From: Candidatus Moranbacteria bacterium RIFCSPLOWO2_12_FULL_48_12
GTDB taxonomy: Bacteria > Patescibacteriota > Minisyncoccia > Moranbacterales > UBA1568
Assembly (NCBI GenBank): GCA_001784735.1
Contig: MFSB01000049.1
Coordinates: 1-11,128, forward strand
Direction: 5' to 3'
Length of the DNA stretch: 11,128 nucleotides
The notes beneath the pieces were generated by a model. It saw only the letters and a list, made by a program, of their open reading frames with translations, was not told the origin of the DNA and made no database searches. Both the position numbers and the translations under genes were made by a program. Of the stretch, positions 9,606 to 11,128 are shown in pieces (within the stretch, counting starts at the first letter, position 1; each line of letters starts with the position of its first letter).

Positions 9606-11128
9606 ATCCCTGCTTCCTCATTTTCTCCGTCACCCAAAATTCGCCGAAATATTTTCCCAAAAGAATGCGCGTCTGCGAATCAACCGCCGGAAAAGCCGAA
9701 AGGAATCCGACGAGCGGAATGAGTATCCATTGGAACAGCATGAGAAGATGCCGCGACCAATGATATTTTTTCGGCCGGGGCGGCAATGACAACAATGACA
9801 TCGGGATAGAAATACACAGACCCAGCATGCCGAGCGTCACGAGCGTCTTGGTGATGAAGGGCAGATTATGCGCCAAGACACTCCCCCGAAAAGACGTCCC
9901 ACCGAGAAAAAGCGGCAGCCAACCGAGAAACGTCAGGATAAACGACGTCGTCGCCCAGGAGTAGTGTCCCTCGAGCATCTCGAACGTCACGCGCAACTTG
10001 GTACGGAGGTTGATCAGCTTGTCCGGCCAGATGGCGCGCATCGTCACCGGAAAATTCTCGATGCCATACGCCCAGCGGCGCTTCTGCTTGTATTGGTTCT
10101 TGAGCGTCTTCCAATATGTCTCCGCGAGCACGGCATCCAAAGATGCCGGCAGATGGATCGGATGCACTTCGTAGTCGCCATGAAAATAGGCGAGGCATTT
10201 CCAATAGATGACGGAGTCCTCGCTGATCATATTCACAGGCCAAAAACCGACCTTCACCAATGTGTCGAACGGCTCGCTATGCGAAGAAAACGTCACCATA
10301 TGTCGCCGCGTGCTCTGATAGAGGTGCCAAAAGGACGAGCCGGTCACCACGATCCGCACAACCGCATTCGTATCCCACAGGTTGTTATGATAGACAGGGA
10401 TCGGCTGATAGGCGCGCTGGAGCCGCTTTGGATTCGTAACATAGGCATAGGTAAGCGCCGCGAAATACTCCGGATGCGCCACCGTGTCGCAGTCAAAATT
10501 GGAAAAGAGAACGCGCGTATAGTCAATCTTTTTCTCATCCAGATATTTCATGAGTTCTTTTGCGGCAAAAGTGGCGTTGGATGCCTTGCACTTCATCTCT
10601 CCCGCAGCGACCACGTGTGTCGTGACGAGAAAATCACGGAAAACGCCACTAAATTTTTTCGTGAGATATTCCACTTTCGGCAGGCGCGTTGAAAGATCTT
10701 CGCGTTCTTCCGTCGCCAAAAGAACGATCATCTGACTTTTTGGAAAGTTCGCATCCGCAAGTGATTGGATCGCCGGCTCAATGATTTCCGCCGGTTCCCC
10801 CGCCGTCGGCAAGAGAATGACGTGCACGACCTCGCGCCAATCCATAATGTCATTTGCGCGCGGAATTAAAGCGCGAACCTGCACCAGATGTTTCGTGATT
10901 TTCCTATGGCGACGAAGGAGTGCGATGCATGCGCGCACATTCCACCACTGCGTTTGTCGCAAAATATCCTTAATTGCGATGCGTCGCTCTTCCAAGAGGC
11001 GCACGTACTGCTGTGGATCGGCAATGTTTTGGCATCGCTCCCACCAGTCGATCCGTTTGTGTTGGAGAAGAAGCCAGTGACCTTTGAGGGAATAATATGA
11101 GACGAAGACAATCCGATAGAGCCAATAG
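9604..11128 (-). CDS. membrane glycosyltransferase, family 2 type (5' end outside window)
   Basis: The frame is open to the window edge and 507 residues are visible; the true start lies beyond 11128. A GTG at 11004 would be an internal start. Counting from the edge: the donor-binding strand HVILLPTAGEP (about 102-112), the DxD-like metal motif DCD in FSNFDCDTV (212-214), the acceptor/catalytic SED (302-304), and QxxRW (348-352, QKRRW). QxxRW is typical of processive or cellulose-synthase-like GT2 enzymes. Three membrane helices follow at about 391-410, 424-446 and 459-481; a further hydrophobic stretch (YWLYRIVFVSYY) is at the edge. It probably transfers sugars to a lipid-linked or surface polymer; the sugar is not predictable. 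The stop lies inside the convergent hairpin shared with recG. Confidence 0.88.
   Translation of the reverse strand, partial: YWLYRIVFVSYYSLKGHWLLLQHKRIDWWERCQNIADPQQYVRLLEERRIAIKDILRQTQWWNVRACIALLRRHRKITKHLVQVRALIPRANDIMDWREVVHVILLPTAGEPAEIIEPAIQSLADANFPKSQMIVLLATEEREDLSTRLPKVEYLTKKFSGVFRDFLVTTHVVAAGEMKCKASNATFAAKELMKYLDEKKIDYTRVLFSNFDCDTVAHPEYFAALTYAYVTNPKRLQRAYQPIPVYHNNLWDTNAVVRIVVTGSSFWHLYQSTRRHMVTFSSHSEPFDTLVKVGFWPVNMISEDSVIYWKCLAYFHGDYEVHPIHLPASLDAVLAETYWKTLKNQYKQKRRWAYGIENFPVTMRAIWPDKLINLRTKLRVTFEMLEGHYSWATTSFILTFLGWLPLFLGGTSFRGSVLAHNLPFITKTLVTLGMLGLCISIPMSLLSLPPRPKKYHWSRHLLMLFQWILIPLVGFLSAFPAVDSQTRILLGKYFGEFWVTEKMRKQG

Noticed and set aside
9868..10692. 274-residue plus-strand ORF
   Set aside because: It is antisense to the glycosyltransferase, rich in Arg and His as expected for a shadow frame, with no domain resemblance.
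1..11128. CRISPR array or classical defence system
   Set aside because: I saw no regularly spaced direct repeats and no cas, restriction, retron or toxin-antitoxin motifs; the hairpin chain at 998-1187 has unlike hairpins and irregular spacing.

Overview
This looks like a bacterial chromosome segment, most likely from a Candidate Phyla Radiation / Patescibacteria (Parcubacteria-like) genome. That assignment is inference. It rests on the mix of ordinary housekeeping genes (murI, recG) with small membrane and orphan proteins, tRNA genes without an encoded CCA, few Shine-Dalgarno sites, and many short GC-rich palindromes scattered in intergenic DNA, tRNA remnants and one coding gene. No rRNA gene or CRISPR array is visible.

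Layout. 1-66: 3'-truncated tRNA-Ser(UGA) on the minus strand. 153-186: a perfect 34-bp palindrome. 273-794: a two-helix membrane protein. 795-1213: a long imperfect hairpin, a broken tRNA 5' copy, tRNA-Arg(GCG), and a 198-bp chain of hairpins bounded by an 11-bp duplication of the tRNA 3' end. 1214-2046: a MazG-like pyrophosphohydrolase overlapping a GNAT acetyltransferase. 2047-2596: a tRNA 'graveyard' in which one intact tRNA-Arg(CCG) sits among three tRNA-like pieces, each interrupted by a GC-rich palindrome. 2597-5574 (minus): two membrane-anchored sulfatase/alkaline-phosphatase-superfamily proteins in one operon; the upstream one lacks an in-frame start because of an apparent frameshift. 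5779-6579: glutamate racemase MurI. 6615-7232: a self-contained unit with a near-consensus promoter, a boxA-like leader, a small orphan ORF and a structured 3' end with a terminator. 7419-9539: RecG, carrying a 30-bp palindrome as an in-frame 10-residue insertion. 9604-11128 (minus): a membrane family 2 glycosyltransferase whose N-terminus lies outside the window.

How the genes relate. MurI supplies D-glutamate for peptidoglycan. The sulfatase-like pair and the glycosyltransferase probably act on cell-surface polymers. RecG and MazG are genome-maintenance and nucleotide-hygiene functions. No multi-gene defence system is recognisable.

The most unusual signal is a dispersed family of short GC-rich palindromes that appears inside tRNA-derived sequences (D-arm and T-loop positions) and in frame inside recG. 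In logic it resembles Rickettsia palindromic elements, but I do not recognise the family itself. Second is the hairpin-chain element at the tRNA-Arg 3' end. Third is the boxA-led orphan gene.
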